From: Burkholderia seminalis DSM 23518 | GTDB lineage: Bacteria > Pseudomonadota > Gammaproteobacteria > Burkholderiales > Burkholderiaceae | Direction: 5' to 3' | DNA length: 64,000 nucleotides | Assembly: GCF_902832885.1 (NCBI RefSeq) | Contig: NZ_CADFDK010000002.1 | Coordinates: 744,001 to 808,000 of the forward strand | In this document: positions 26,795 to 34,627 of the stretch, one piece after another | How the letters are laid out: every line of letters begins with the position of its first letter | Position numbering within the stretch: the first letter of the stretch is position 1 | Position numbers and translations under genes: made by a program | Notes under the pieces: generated by a model | Told to the model about the DNA's origin: nothing | Database searches by the model: none | The model's input: only the letters and a program-made list of their open reading frames with translations

Positions 26795-27577
26795 TCAGCC
26801 GCCGTAGATGTCGAAGTCGAAGTACTTCGACGCGAGCCGCTTGTAGGTGCCGTCCTTGACCATGTCGGCGATCGCGCGATCGATCTTCGCCTTCAGGTCG
26901 GTGTCTTCCTTGCGCAGCCCGATGCCGGCGCCGATGCCGAGCACTTTCTCGTCGACGAGTTCGGGCCCGACGAACGTGTAGTTCGCGCCGCGCGGCGATT
27001 TCAGGAACCCGATCGCGGCCTGCACTTCATCCTGGAGCGCCGCGTCGAGGCGGCCCGACGTCAGGTCCGCGTACACGCCGTCCTGGTTCTGGTACGACAC
27101 GACGTTCGCGCCTTGCTTGCCCCAGTACGCCTTCGCATACGTCTCCTGCGTCGTGCCCTGCTCGACGCCGATCGACTTGCCCTTCAGCGATTCGGCCGTC
27201 GGCAGCAGCGGCGAGCCCTTCTTCACGACGAGCCGCGTCGGCTGGTTGTAGATCTTGGTCGTGAAGCCGATCTGCTCCGCGCGCTGCGGCGTGATCGACA
27301 TCGACGACAGCACCGCGTCGAACTTCTTCGCCTTCAGCGCCGGGATCATCCCGTCGAAATCGTTCTCGAGCCACACGCACTTTGCCTTCAGGCGCGCGCA
27401 GATCTCGTTGCCGAGGTCGATGTCGAAGCCGACGAGCTTGCCGTCGGGCGCCTTCGACTCGAACGGCGCATAGCTGGCGTCGGTGCCGAAGCGGATCGTG
27501 GTCCAGTCCTTCGCGACGGCGGGGCCTGCGGATACCGCGAGCAGGGCGATCGAAACAGCGGCAATCAGTCTCTTCAT
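26795..27577 (-). CDS. Periplasmic amino-acid-binding protein (lysine/arginine/ornithine-type)
   Basis: A 260-residue family 3 solute-binding protein. A signal peptide with a VAKD-type end covers about residues 1-22 (MKRLIAAVSIALLAVSAGPAVA). The mature protein starts with IRFGTDASYAPFESKAPDGKLVGFDIDLGNEIC, the family signature, and contains the ligand-binding PTRLVVKKGSPL and GVEQGTT segments, as in ArgT/HisJ. It would capture a basic amino acid in the periplasm. No permease or ATPase gene is next to it, so it must share a membrane complex encoded elsewhere. AAGGAA precedes ATG 27577. Confidence 0.9.
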   Translation of the reverse strand: MKRLIAAVSIALLAVSAGPAVAKDWTTIRFGTDASYAPFESKAPDGKLVGFDIDLGNEICARLKAKCVWLENDFDGMIPALKAKKFDAVLSSMSITPQRAEQIGFTTKIYNQPTRLVVKKGSPLLPTAESLKGKSIGVEQGTTQETYAKAYWGKQGANVVSYQNQDGVYADLTSGRLDAALQDEVQAAIGFLKSPRGANYTFVGPELVDEKVLGIGAGIGLRKEDTDLKAKIDRAIADMVKDGTYKRLASKYFDFDIYGG

Positions 27578-27689
27578 GGTGCGTTCCTTGGCGGGTGCTT
27601 CCGGGTTCTGTGCGACACGGTTCTTACGGATACGGGCCGCGTCCGGGCGCGGTGTCCGCACGGCCATTAACGCAGAAAATAAAATGAGA

Positions 27690-27702
27690 GTCCAGAATGG
27701 AC
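27690..27702. promoter_or_regulatory. Inverted repeat GTCCA-N3-TGGAC upstream of the binding-protein gene
   Basis: A perfect 5-bp inverted repeat with a 3-bp centre in an AT-rich patch, 113 bp upstream of the minus-strand ATG at 27577. Its position in the probable promoter region suggests an operator for an unidentified regulator. Confidence 0.35.
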
Positions 27703-27733
27703 AAAAAATATCGTTTGGTCTCAAACCATCGCC

Positions 27734-27751
27734 GGTCGACGGGTGTCGACC
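27734..27751. promoter_or_regulatory. Inverted repeat GGTCGAC-N4-GTCGACC upstream of the antitoxin promoter
   Basis: Seven-base perfect arms with a GGGT centre end one base before the -35 element of the toxin-antitoxin promoter. It may be a regulator site or a hairpin that insulates the operon from upstream transcription. Confidence 0.4.
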
Positions 27752-27752
27752 C

Positions 27753-27787
27753 TTGCAAAAATACGAAAATGGACTAATCTTGTTAGT
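27753..27787 (+). promoter_or_regulatory. Toxin-antitoxin promoter with overlapping operator
   Basis: TTGCAA (27753-27758), a 16-bp spacer and TAATCT (27775-27780) form a sigma-70 promoter. A palindrome ACTAA-TCTTG-TTAGT (27773-27787) covers the -10, and a third ACTAA occurs at 27802-27806, just before the start codon. This layout is what autorepression by the antitoxin needs. Confidence 0.55.
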
Positions 27788-27811
27788 AAATTCGTTTCGA
27801 GACTAACGATC

Positions 27812-28231
27812 ATGTCACAGCCCGCCTACGATTCGCATTCCGCCCCGCCGCAGGCCTCGGTCGCGCAGATGTCGGCGGCCGGCCTGCGTGCGTTTTTCAA
27901 CATCGCGCGCGACTGGGAACTGACGATCGACGAGCAGATCGTGCTGCTCGGATCGCCCGGCCGTTCGACGTTCTTCAAGTGGAAGGCCGCGCCGGAATCG
28001 GCGCGGCTGCCGCGCGACACGCTCGAGCGGCTGTCGCTGCTGCTCGGCATCTACAAGGCGCTGCAGATCCTGCTGCCGCAGCCCGCCGCGGCCGACGCAT
28101 GGGTCAAGCGGCCCAACGACGCGGCGCCGTTCGGCGGCAAGCGCGCACTCGACCGGATGCTCGCCGGCAACGTCGGCGATCTGGTCGCCGTCCGGCAATA
28201 TCTCGACGCGATGCGAGGTGGCTGGGCGTGA
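27812..28231 (+). CDS. Xre/MbcA/ParS-family antitoxin of a RES-type toxin-antitoxin system
   Basis: A 139-residue protein with the antitoxin layout of the RES-Xre systems. The N-terminal half has a Xre-like helical region (GLRAFFNIARDWELTIDEQIVLLGSPGRSTFFKWK), and the C-terminal half carries the toxin-binding MbcA/ParS part with LLGIYKALQILLP and AADAWVKRPNDAAPFGGKRALDRMLAG. It should bind and block the RES toxin and repress its own promoter. It ends by overlapping the toxin start as GTGA, so the two proteins are translationally coupled. Confidence 0.88.
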   Translation: MSQPAYDSHSAPPQASVAQMSAAGLRAFFNIARDWELTIDEQIVLLGSPGRSTFFKWKAAPESARLPRDTLERLSLLLGIYKALQILLPQPAAADAWVKRPNDAAPFGGKRALDRMLAGNVGDLVAVRQYLDAMRGGWA

Positions 28232-28929
28232 CGATGCCGATCGAGACACAACAATGGCCCACGACCACGGTCGACTGGGTGCCTGCCTACCGAGTCATCC
28301 CCACCCGTTTCCCGGCGATCAACCTGTTCGACCGCGTGGCATCGGCGGACGATTTCGACGCGCTGTACGCGCTCGAATCGCTGACCAACGACCGCATCCG
28401 CAACGAAATCGGCGCACTCGATCTCGTGCCGCCCGCCGAGCGCCGCTACGGGCTGGGCTGGGGGCCGATCATGGCCGCCTTCACGCACCTGAATCCGCAG
28501 GGCAGCCGCTTTTCCGACGGCAGCTACGGCGTGTTCTACTGCACCCGTTCACGCGATACGGCGATCGCCGAAACGCGCTACCACAGCGCGCTGTTCCTGG
28601 CCGCGACGAAGGAGCCGCCGATGCGCCAGCAGATGCGGCTCTACACGGTGATCGCGCAAGGCAGCGTGGTCGACGTGCGCACGTGGCCGCAGCGCGATCC
28701 GGCCTTGCTGCATCCGCTCGACTACGGCGCGGGGCAGGCGTTCGGCCGCGCGGTGCGCAACGCGGGCGGTGCGGGGATCGTCTATCCGTCGGTGCGCGAC
28801 CCGCGCGGCGAATGCCTGGCCGCGTTTCGCACCGCGCTGCTGCGCGATTGCCATCACGCGGCCTATCTCGAATACAACTGGAACGGCTCGGTTGTCGACG
28901 CGGTGTTCGAGCTGAACCAGGTCGGCTAG
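28228..28929 (+). CDS. RES-domain toxin (NAD-degrading type)
   Basis: A 233-residue RES-domain protein. The three namesake residues can be located: the Arg in AYRVIPTRF near residue 22, the Glu in IAETRYH near 112, and the Ser in IVYPSVRDPRG near 190. Family members such as MbcT and Res destroy NAD+ and stop growth when free of the antitoxin. I start at GTG 28228, which overlaps the antitoxin stop and has GAGGTGG 6 bp upstream; ATG 28234 is the alternative and costs two residues. The stop is followed by a short tandem repeat. Confidence 0.88.
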   Translation: MTMPIETQQWPTTTVDWVPAYRVIPTRFPAINLFDRVASADDFDALYALESLTNDRIRNEIGALDLVPPAERRYGLGWGPIMAAFTHLNPQGSRFSDGSYGVFYCTRSRDTAIAETRYHSALFLAATKEPPMRQQMRLYTVIAQGSVVDVRTWPQRDPALLHPLDYGAGQAFGRAVRNAGGAGIVYPSVRDPRGECLAAFRTALLRDCHHAAYLEYNWNGSVVDAVFELNQVG

Positions 28930-28955
28930 CGTTCGCCGCTTCGCGAGCCGTTCCG

Positions 28956-28987
28956 GCACGAAGGCACGAAGGCACGAAGGCGCGAAC
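28956..28987. repeat. Octamer tandem repeat, three perfect copies plus one degenerate
   Basis: GCACGAAG is repeated at 28956, 28964 and 28972, followed by the degenerate GCGCGAAC at 28980. It lies in the 61-bp gap between the toxin stop and the convergent phosphatase gene, outside any frame. Such a tract can vary in copy number by slippage. Confidence 0.75.
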
Positions 28988-28990
28988 GCA

Positions 28991-29722
28991 TTACGGCAAC
29001 GGCCAGTCGCCCGCATGGCGCTCGCGCGCCTCGGCCTGCGTCATCGACCACGTGCTGCCGGTACGCGGCTCGGCGAGCGTGAGCCGACCGGACGGCGCGA
29101 ACGCACCCGTGTCGATGAACCATTGCGCACCGATCCGCTGCGGCGCACGCACGGGCGTATGCCCGGTGCAGGTCAGCGACAGCCCCGCCTGCCGCGCCGG
29201 ATCGGCGAGCCCCTGGACGAGATCGCGGCCCCAGATCAACCGCTCGCGCACGTCGTGCGAGTAGCTGCCGGCATCGAGGTCGGCGTCCGAGCCGAAGAAT
29301 TCCGCATGCAGCACGTTGAAGCGCCCGGGGCCGTCGCCGATCACGCGCACCAGCGGCAGCGCGTCGACACGCGCCGCATGCGCGTGCAGCCGCTCCGGCG
29401 GCAGGTCGGCGCCCCAGTCGCCGCCGATTCCGCGCCACGCATCGGGCGACAGCTTGCCGCGCGACACGAGGCTCAGCACTTCCTCGTGGTTGCCGCGCAC
29501 GACGTGGCACCACGGGCGGTCGAGCAGGTCGAGCGCGGTTTCGGAGGCCGGGCCGCGATCGACCAGGTCGCCGACCGAGAACAGGCGGTCGCGGGCCGGA
29601 TCGAAGCGGATGTCGTGCAGCAGCGCGCGCAGCACGTCCACGCACCCGTGCAGGTCGCCGACGACGAAGTCGCGGCCGGCGGCGTTCGCGGGGTGGCAGC
29701 AGAGGGGGGCGGTGGCGGTCAT
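28991..29722 (-). CDS. PPP-family metallophosphatase (serine/threonine phosphatase-like)
   Basis: A 243-residue protein with all PPP motifs in order: GDLHGC near residue 22, GDLVDRG near 50, RGNHEE near 75, and the C-terminal CTGHTPV around 184. This is the short bacterial form related to E. coli PrpA/PrpB and lambda phosphatase, using a two-metal centre to cleave phosphomonoesters. It is cytoplasmic. ApaH-like dinucleotide hydrolysis is an alternative, as the same fold is shared, but the motif spacing fits the protein phosphatase group better. It converges on the toxin-antitoxin pair and has no obvious operon partner. Confidence 0.88.
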   Translation of the reverse strand: MTATAPLCCHPANAAGRDFVVGDLHGCVDVLRALLHDIRFDPARDRLFSVGDLVDRGPASETALDLLDRPWCHVVRGNHEEVLSLVSRGKLSPDAWRGIGGDWGADLPPERLHAHAARVDALPLVRVIGDGPGRFNVLHAEFFGSDADLDAGSYSHDVRERLIWGRDLVQGLADPARQAGLSLTCTGHTPVRAPQRIGAQWFIDTGAFAPSGRLTLAEPRTGSTWSMTQAEARERHAGDWPLP

Positions 29723-29859
29723 CCCCTCATCTTAGGCGCTCCTGCCCATCGCCACGTCACGAGGGAATGGCGATAATCGGGGCACGGCACCCGCCCGAGG
29801 CGCAACGGGCCGTCCCGCGCGCCGTTCGAATCCTTTCCATCCGCTTTCGGAATCACACG

Positions 29860-30513
29860 ATGACGCTTTATCCGCAGGTATTACGCAACCGGCCGCGCAT
29901 GGTCGCGGCATTCGTCGCAGGCGTGCTGTGCGCGGTGCTGCTGCCGTTTGCGCTGCGCCCGGCCGTGCGTGCGCTGATCGGCTGGGATTGCGCGATCTGG
30001 CTGTATCTCGTGCTGATGTGGGTGCGCATGGTCACCGCGCACCATCACAAGGTGCGCGAAGTTGCGATCCGCGAAGACGAAAACGCGACGACCGTGCTGA
30101 CCGTCGTGTGCTCCGCGACCGTCGCGAGCGTCGCCGCGATCGCGATCGAACTCGCCACGGCCAAGAGCGTGGGCTTCAGCGCGGGGCTCAGTCACTACGC
30201 GATCACGGCTGCGACGCTGTTCGGCGCGTGGTTCCTGATTCCGACGATCTTCACGCTGCACTACGCGCGGCTCTATTACGGTTCGCCGGGCAACGATCGC
30301 GCGCTGCGCTTTCCGGACCGCAACCCCGAGCCCGATTACTGGGATTTCCTGTATTTCGCGTTCACGATCGCGGTCGCGTCGCAAACGGCCGACGTGTCGC
30401 TCGCGAACCGTTCCGCGCGGCGCTCGGTGCTCGCGCAGTCGATCCTGTCGTTCTACTTCAACATGGCCGTGCTCGGGCTGTCGATCAACGTCGCGGCCGG
30501 CCTGCTGAGCTGA
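29860..30513 (+). CDS. DUF1345 family integral membrane protein
   Basis: A 217-residue membrane protein with about five to six hydrophobic segments: near residues 15-35, 40-55, 80-105, 110-135, and 190-215. The DUF1345 signature is visible in HYARLYY and [21 protein letters not shown]. No known enzyme motif or transport signature is present. It stands alone, converging with the glutathione S-transferase gene 6 bp further on. ATG 29860 fits the family start although the ribosome site is weak. Function unknown. Confidence 0.85.
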   Translation: MTLYPQVLRNRPRMVAAFVAGVLCAVLLPFALRPAVRALIGWDCAIWLYLVLMWVRMVTAHHHKVREVAIREDENATTVLTVVCSATVASVAAIAIELATAKSVGFSAGLSHYAITAATLFGAWFLIPTIFTLHYARLYYGSPGNDRALRFPDRNPEPDYWDFLYFAFTIAVASQTADVSLANRSARRSVLAQSILSFYFNMAVLGLSINVAAGLLS

Positions 30514-30519
30514 CGCCGC

Positions 30520-31188
30520 TTACTTGAGCAGGTCGTACGGGCCGCCGCGCTCCAGCGCCCGCTGGTACGCCGGCCGTGCGTGGATCGCGTCGAGGAAGCG
30601 CGCGATCGCGGGATACCGGTTGCCGCCGCCGCGTGCGGTCGCGGCTTCGAGCGGGAAGCTCATCTGGATGTCGGCCGCGCTGAAGCTGTCGCCGACGAAC
30701 CAGCCGGTGCGTTGCAGCGCGCCGTCGACATGGCCGAGATGCAGCGCGATCTGCGGATCGACGAAGCCCGACTGCAGCGTGTCGGCGATCTTGCGTGCGA
30801 TCGGCCGCGCGAAGAACGGCATCGGTGCCTGGGCGATCCGCAAGGCGACGAGCTTGAGCAGCAGCGGCGGCATCGCCGACCCTTCCGCGTAGTGCAGCCA
30901 GTACGTGTAGTCGTGCCGCTCGGGCGTGCCGGGCGGCGGCGCGAGACGCCCGTTGCCGTAGCGTTCGGCGAGGTACTCGATGATCGCACCCGATTCGGCG
31001 AACGTGCGGCCGTCGTCGGTGACGACCGGCGACTTGCCGAGCGGATGGATCGCGCGCAGCTCGGGCGGCGCGAGCATCGTTTTCGGATCGCGCGCGTAGC
31101 GCACGATCTCGTACGGTACATCCAGTTCTTCGAGCAGCCAGAGCACGCGCTGCGAGCGCGAGTTGTTCAGGTGATGGACGGTGAGCAT
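30520..31188 (-). CDS. Glutathione S-transferase family protein
   Basis: A 222-residue cytosolic GST. The thioredoxin-fold N-terminus is MLTVHHLNNSRSQRVLWLLEEL, with a Ser as the likely catalytic residue and the glutathione-binding GKSPVV and ESGAIIEYL (ES motif, residues about 67-68). The all-helical C-terminal domain follows, including FSAADIQMSFPL with the capping-box-like Asp. ATG 31188 fits the domain start; in-frame ATGs at 31218 and 31221 would add ten or eleven residues. It would conjugate or reduce electrophiles, but the substrate is not readable. Likely stand-alone. Confidence 0.9.
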   Translation of the reverse strand: MLTVHHLNNSRSQRVLWLLEELDVPYEIVRYARDPKTMLAPPELRAIHPLGKSPVVTDDGRTFAESGAIIEYLAERYGNGRLAPPPGTPERHDYTYWLHYAEGSAMPPLLLKLVALRIAQAPMPFFARPIARKIADTLQSGFVDPQIALHLGHVDGALQRTGWFVGDSFSAADIQMSFPLEAATARGGGNRYPAIARFLDAIHARPAYQRALERGGPYDLLK

Positions 31189-31273
31189 GTCGAGGCCGGA
31201 AGGGGACGGAACCGACATCATACCCAGCGCGCGCGGCACGCACGCGCATCCGGTCGCACGCCGTGCCGAACCG

Positions 31274-31981
31274 CTATGCGCGCCGCACCGCGACCCACGC
31301 GCCCCAGAACAGGCTCGCGAAAAAGCGCAGCGGCGCATCGAAGCCCGCATCGCGCAGCAGGTCGAACACGGCGTCCTCGGTGGCGGGCGGATCGGCGCCC
31401 TGCAGGATCTTCGCGAGTTGCGCGCGCACGGCGTCTGGCGTGGCGCCCTTCATGCGCCAGCGCTGCTGCCACGCGTCGAGCAGGCGAGGGTGGTCCGCGT
31501 AGCGGCGATGGTTGCCGGCGAGCACGAGCGGCGCGCCGGGTTTCAGGCGCCGCGCGATCGCGTGCAGCAACGCGGCCTTCGCCGCGTCCCCCGGCACGTG
31601 ATGCAGCACGCCGATCAGCGTCGCGCCGTCGAATGCGGGGGCATCGGGCAGTGCATCGACGCCGTCCTCGACGAATGCCGTGCGCGACCCGAAGCCCGCG
31701 GCCTCGACGTTCGAACGCGCAAGCGCCAGCATCGGCGCGGACGGGTCGACGGCCGTGAATTGCCAGCCCGGTTCGAGCGCGGCCGCCACGCAGATTTCCT
31801 GGCCCGTGCCGCCCGCGCCCGCGACGAGGATCCGCGCATCGGTCGCCCCGATCGTCGACGCGAGCATGCAGGCGGTGAGTTCGTGACACGCATCGTAGCC
31901 GGCGAGCGCGATGCGCGATTGCGCGGCATAGTCCTGCGCGCGCGAGGGATCGAATTTCGCGGCACTGGCGGGAAGCGACAT
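31274..31981 (-). CDS. SAM-dependent class I methyltransferase
   Basis: A 235-residue Rossmann-fold methyltransferase. Motif I is RILVAGAGGTGQEICVAAA near residue 50, motif II FTAVDPSAPMLALARSN near 75, and the post-motif region GATLIGVLHHVPG near 120. The N-terminus (FDPSRAQDYAAQSRIALAGYDACHEL) resembles proteins annotated as small-molecule methyltransferases of the UbiE-like group. AGGAG lies 8 bp before ATG 31981. The acceptor is unknown. It is followed by the GST gene 85 bp later on the same strand, so both could share a transcript. Confidence 0.88.
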   Translation of the reverse strand: MSLPASAAKFDPSRAQDYAAQSRIALAGYDACHELTACMLASTIGATDARILVAGAGGTGQEICVAAALEPGWQFTAVDPSAPMLALARSNVEAAGFGSRTAFVEDGVDALPDAPAFDGATLIGVLHHVPGDAAKAALLHAIARRLKPGAPLVLAGNHRRYADHPRLLDAWQQRWRMKGATPDAVRAQLAKILQGADPPATEDAVFDLLRDAGFDAPLRFFASLFWGAWVAVRRA

Positions 31982-32288
31982 GGCGGGCTCCTGGGGTCGA
32001 GGGCGGACGACGGGTCCGCGAGCATGACATGGAGCGTAGGGGCGCGCGGCCCGCGCAACAAGGCGGGCAGACATTCCGGTATGCCGACTACCCGGCTTGC
32101 GGGCCCAGGCCCGCCAGCCCGTTTTCGCGGGGTCGATTCGCATTTAAAAATGTCCGATCAGCGTATATCGCGATGGCGAATCCGGCGCATACTCGGTGCT
32201 CTCCCCCCGCCTGGCCGTCGCATGCCGGGCCCCGATGCGCCGCGCCACGGGCGCGGCCATGCCGCTCGGCACGCACGAGGAGCGCATG

Positions 32289-33941
32289 ATGTCCGATTGT
32301 CCGCACGATCCGTACGCGCAGCACTACATTCATTGCTTGCCGTTTGGCGCCCAGCCCTGTGGCGCGCTCTGCGCGACACCGCGCACGCATTTCCGCGTGT
32401 GGGCGCCGGGCAGTACGCAGGTTCAACTCGAACTCGATTCCGGCTCCGACCCGACGCTCGTGCCGATGGCGGCCGCCGGCCCGCACTGGTTCGAGGTCTT
32501 CGCCGACTGCGGTGCGGGTACGCGTTACCGCTATCGCCTCGACGATGCCGTGTCGATTCCCGATCCCGCGTCGCGCTCGCAACCCGACGGGCTCAACGGC
32601 CCGAGCGAGGTCGTCGATCCGCGCGCGTTCACGTGGCGCAACACGTTCTGGCGCGGGCGTGCATGGGAAGACATCGCGCTCTACGCGATCCGGCCGCATG
32701 CGGTGGGCGGTTTCGACGGCGTGCGCCGCCGCCTGCCGCGGCTCGCGCGGCTCGGCGTGACCGCGCTGGAGCTGCTCGCGTCGCCGCACGACAGCCTGCC
32801 GTTCGCGCCGCTCGCGGCCGAAGGCGGCCCCGACGCGCTGAAGGCGCTGATCGACGACGCGCACGGCTACGGGCTCGCGGTGCTGCTGGAACTCGACTAC
32901 GCGCGCTTCGGCAGCGGCACCGATGCGCTGCGCCACTACGCTGCGCCGTTCTTCCATACGCGCGACGATCCGCTGCAGGCCGCGCCGCTGGCGCTCGATC
33001 ATCCGGAAGTCTGCGATTTCTTCTGCGACAACGCGCTGTACTGGATCGACGAATACCGTTGCGACGGGCTGCGCCTGCGCGAGGCCGACCGGATCGGCGT
33101 GTCGTGGCTGCGCGAGATCGCGGACCGCGTGCGCGCGGCCGTGCCGGCCGACCGGCTCATCCATCTCGTGCTCGGCAGCGAGCGGCATCCCGCGCACCTC
33201 GCCGATACCCATTTCGATGCGCAGTGGAACGGCTGCGGCGAACGCGCGCTGCACCGTCTGACGGGGCGCGATACGTCGGCCCACGAAGGCATTTCCGCGC
33301 GCCAGTCGATCCACACGCTCGCGCGTGCGCTGACCGCGGCCGGCGCGGCGTTCCAGCCGGCCGCGTCGGGAGAGGGCATCGCGGCCGACAGCGGGCTGGC
33401 GCTGACGTCGCTCGTGCTGTCCGATGGGGCGTGGCGCGACGGCGGCCCGGGCGACCCCGCGCAGGCGTCCGGCCTCGCGGCGCTCGCGCTGTCGCTGCTC
33501 ACGCCGCAGATTCCGCTGATCTTCGATGAAACCGCGCGCGACGCCGATCGTGCGCATGTCGTGCAGTCGGCGCTCGCGGTGCGCGCGAAGCTGATCGCGC
33601 CGCGGTTGTCCGATTGCCGGCCGCAGGATGCGCATGCGCTGAAGGCGGACGGCGACGGCGATGCCGACGCGCTGCTCGCGTCGTGGCGGCTCGCCGACGA
33701 CGAGACGCTGACGATCGCATTGAACCTGTCGCCCGACGCGGTGCGGTTCCACGCGCCGCGAGGGCGCGTCGTGTTCGAGACGCCGGCACGTGCGCGCGAC
33801 CGCGTCGATGAAGGGGAATTGCCGCCATATTCGCTCGTTGCGTGGCTCACGGGCGACGTCAACCACTATGCGCTGACGCACGACGCGCGGCGTATCGACG
33901 ACGGTTCGTGGCGCGGCATGCGTCCGAACCTGAACGCATGA
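32289..33941 (+). CDS. TreZ-like GH13 protein without catalytic residues (probable pseudoenzyme)
   Basis: A 550-residue protein laid out like malto-oligosyltrehalose trehalohydrolase: an N-terminal E-set domain (about 30-110, FRVWAPGSTQVQLEL), a TIM-barrel-like middle and a small C-terminal domain ending in ELPPYSLVAWL. The catalytic motifs are all altered. Region I, normally DVVYNH, reads ELDYAR (201-206). Region II, normally DGLRLDA, reads DGLRLREA, so the nucleophile Asp is R264. The acid/base motif, normally LVAED, reads LVLGS, so the Glu is G296. The QWNDD segment reads QWNGC (312-316). It is therefore unlikely to hydrolyse glycosides. No treY, treS or glg gene is adjacent. A binding or regulatory role for alpha-glucans is possible. 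Start 32289 is set by AGGAG. Confidence 0.8.
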   Translation: MSDCPHDPYAQHYIHCLPFGAQPCGALCATPRTHFRVWAPGSTQVQLELDSGSDPTLVPMAAAGPHWFEVFADCGAGTRYRYRLDDAVSIPDPASRSQPDGLNGPSEVVDPRAFTWRNTFWRGRAWEDIALYAIRPHAVGGFDGVRRRLPRLARLGVTALELLASPHDSLPFAPLAAEGGPDALKALIDDAHGYGLAVLLELDYARFGSGTDALRHYAAPFFHTRDDPLQAAPLALDHPEVCDFFCDNALYWIDEYRCDGLRLREADRIGVSWLREIADRVRAAVPADRLIHLVLGSERHPAHLADTHFDAQWNGCGERALHRLTGRDTSAHEGISARQSIHTLARALTAAGAAFQPAASGEGIAADSGLALTSLVLSDGAWRDGGPGDPAQASGLAALALSLLTPQIPLIFDETARDADRAHVVQSALAVRAKLIAPRLSDCRPQDAHALKADGDGDADALLASWRLADDETLTIALNLSPDAVRFHAPRGRVVFETPARARDRVDEGELPPYSLVAWLTGDVNHYALTHDARRIDDGSWRGMRPNLNA

Positions 33942-34011
33942 GCGGATGACGGCGTGAGGGTTGGAAGGCCGGGCGCATGCGCACCCGGCTGCGCGGCGGG
34001 CGATCCCGGAC

Positions 34012-34605
34012 TTACCAGAACCCGCGAATGCCCGCGATGCCGTAGGCGCCGTGGCGGCGCGCGTCGTCGAGATGCGCGCGCGTCATCCCGCCGAGCGCGA
34101 AAACGGGCATCGTGGCCTGCGCGGCCAGCGCATCGAACCGCGCCCAGCCGAGCGTTGCCGCGCCGGGGTGGCTGAGCGTCGGCAACACCGGCGACAGCGT
34201 GACGAAATCCGCGCCGATGCGGGCGGCCAGCAGCAGATCGTCGAGCGTGTGACAGGCGGCGGACACCCGCCGCTCGGCCGGCAACGGACGCTGCGCGGCG
34301 GCGCGCAACGCGGTGCCGTCGAGATGCCAGCCGGCGCCGTCGAGCCGCATCACGCCGGCTGCATCGATCGGCCCGTTGAGCATCAGCTGCGCGCCGGCCG
34401 CGTCGCAGCGCGCGAGCGCCGCGGCGGCGAGTGGCGCGAACGCGGCCGCATCGAGCGACTTCACGCGCAGTTGCACGAGCGTTTCGCCGCGCGCGAGCAC
34501 GGCCGACAGCCGGTCGAGGAACGCCGCGCAATCGGCCGCCGACGCGGACGCCGGTTCCGGCGTGATCACGCAGCAGCGCGGCAGCGGCGCGGCCGTGCCG
34601 TTCAT
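34012..34605 (-). CDS. Thiamine-phosphate-synthase-like (TenI/ThiE fold) protein
   Basis: A 197-residue TIM-barrel protein of the ThiE/TenI group. The phosphate-binding segments GADFVTLSPVLPTLSHPG and PVFALGGM are present, but the metal-binding motif normally read as N-D-R and the following GVHLGQ are changed to LNGPID and GWHLDG. The sequence resembles the TMP-synthase-like domain usually fused behind a MutT (Nudix) domain, here encoded alone. It may therefore not be a working thiamine phosphate synthase. ATG 34605 is used; an ATG at 34617 adds four residues. It ends a minus-strand group behind the CNNM gene, 22 bp downstream. Confidence 0.78.
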   Translation of the reverse strand: MNGTAAPLPRCCVITPEPASASAADCAAFLDRLSAVLARGETLVQLRVKSLDAAAFAPLAAAALARCDAAGAQLMLNGPIDAAGVMRLDGAGWHLDGTALRAAAQRPLPAERRVSAACHTLDDLLLAARIGADFVTLSPVLPTLSHPGAATLGWARFDALAAQATMPVFALGGMTRAHLDDARRHGAYGIAGIRGFW

Positions 34606-34627
34606 CGCGTGCGGCACTGTAGGGCCG

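Noticed and set aside
29824-29836. GTTCGAATCC word that resembles a tRNA T-arm
   Set aside because: No matching T-stem partner, anticodon arm or acceptor stem is found within 80 bp on either strand.
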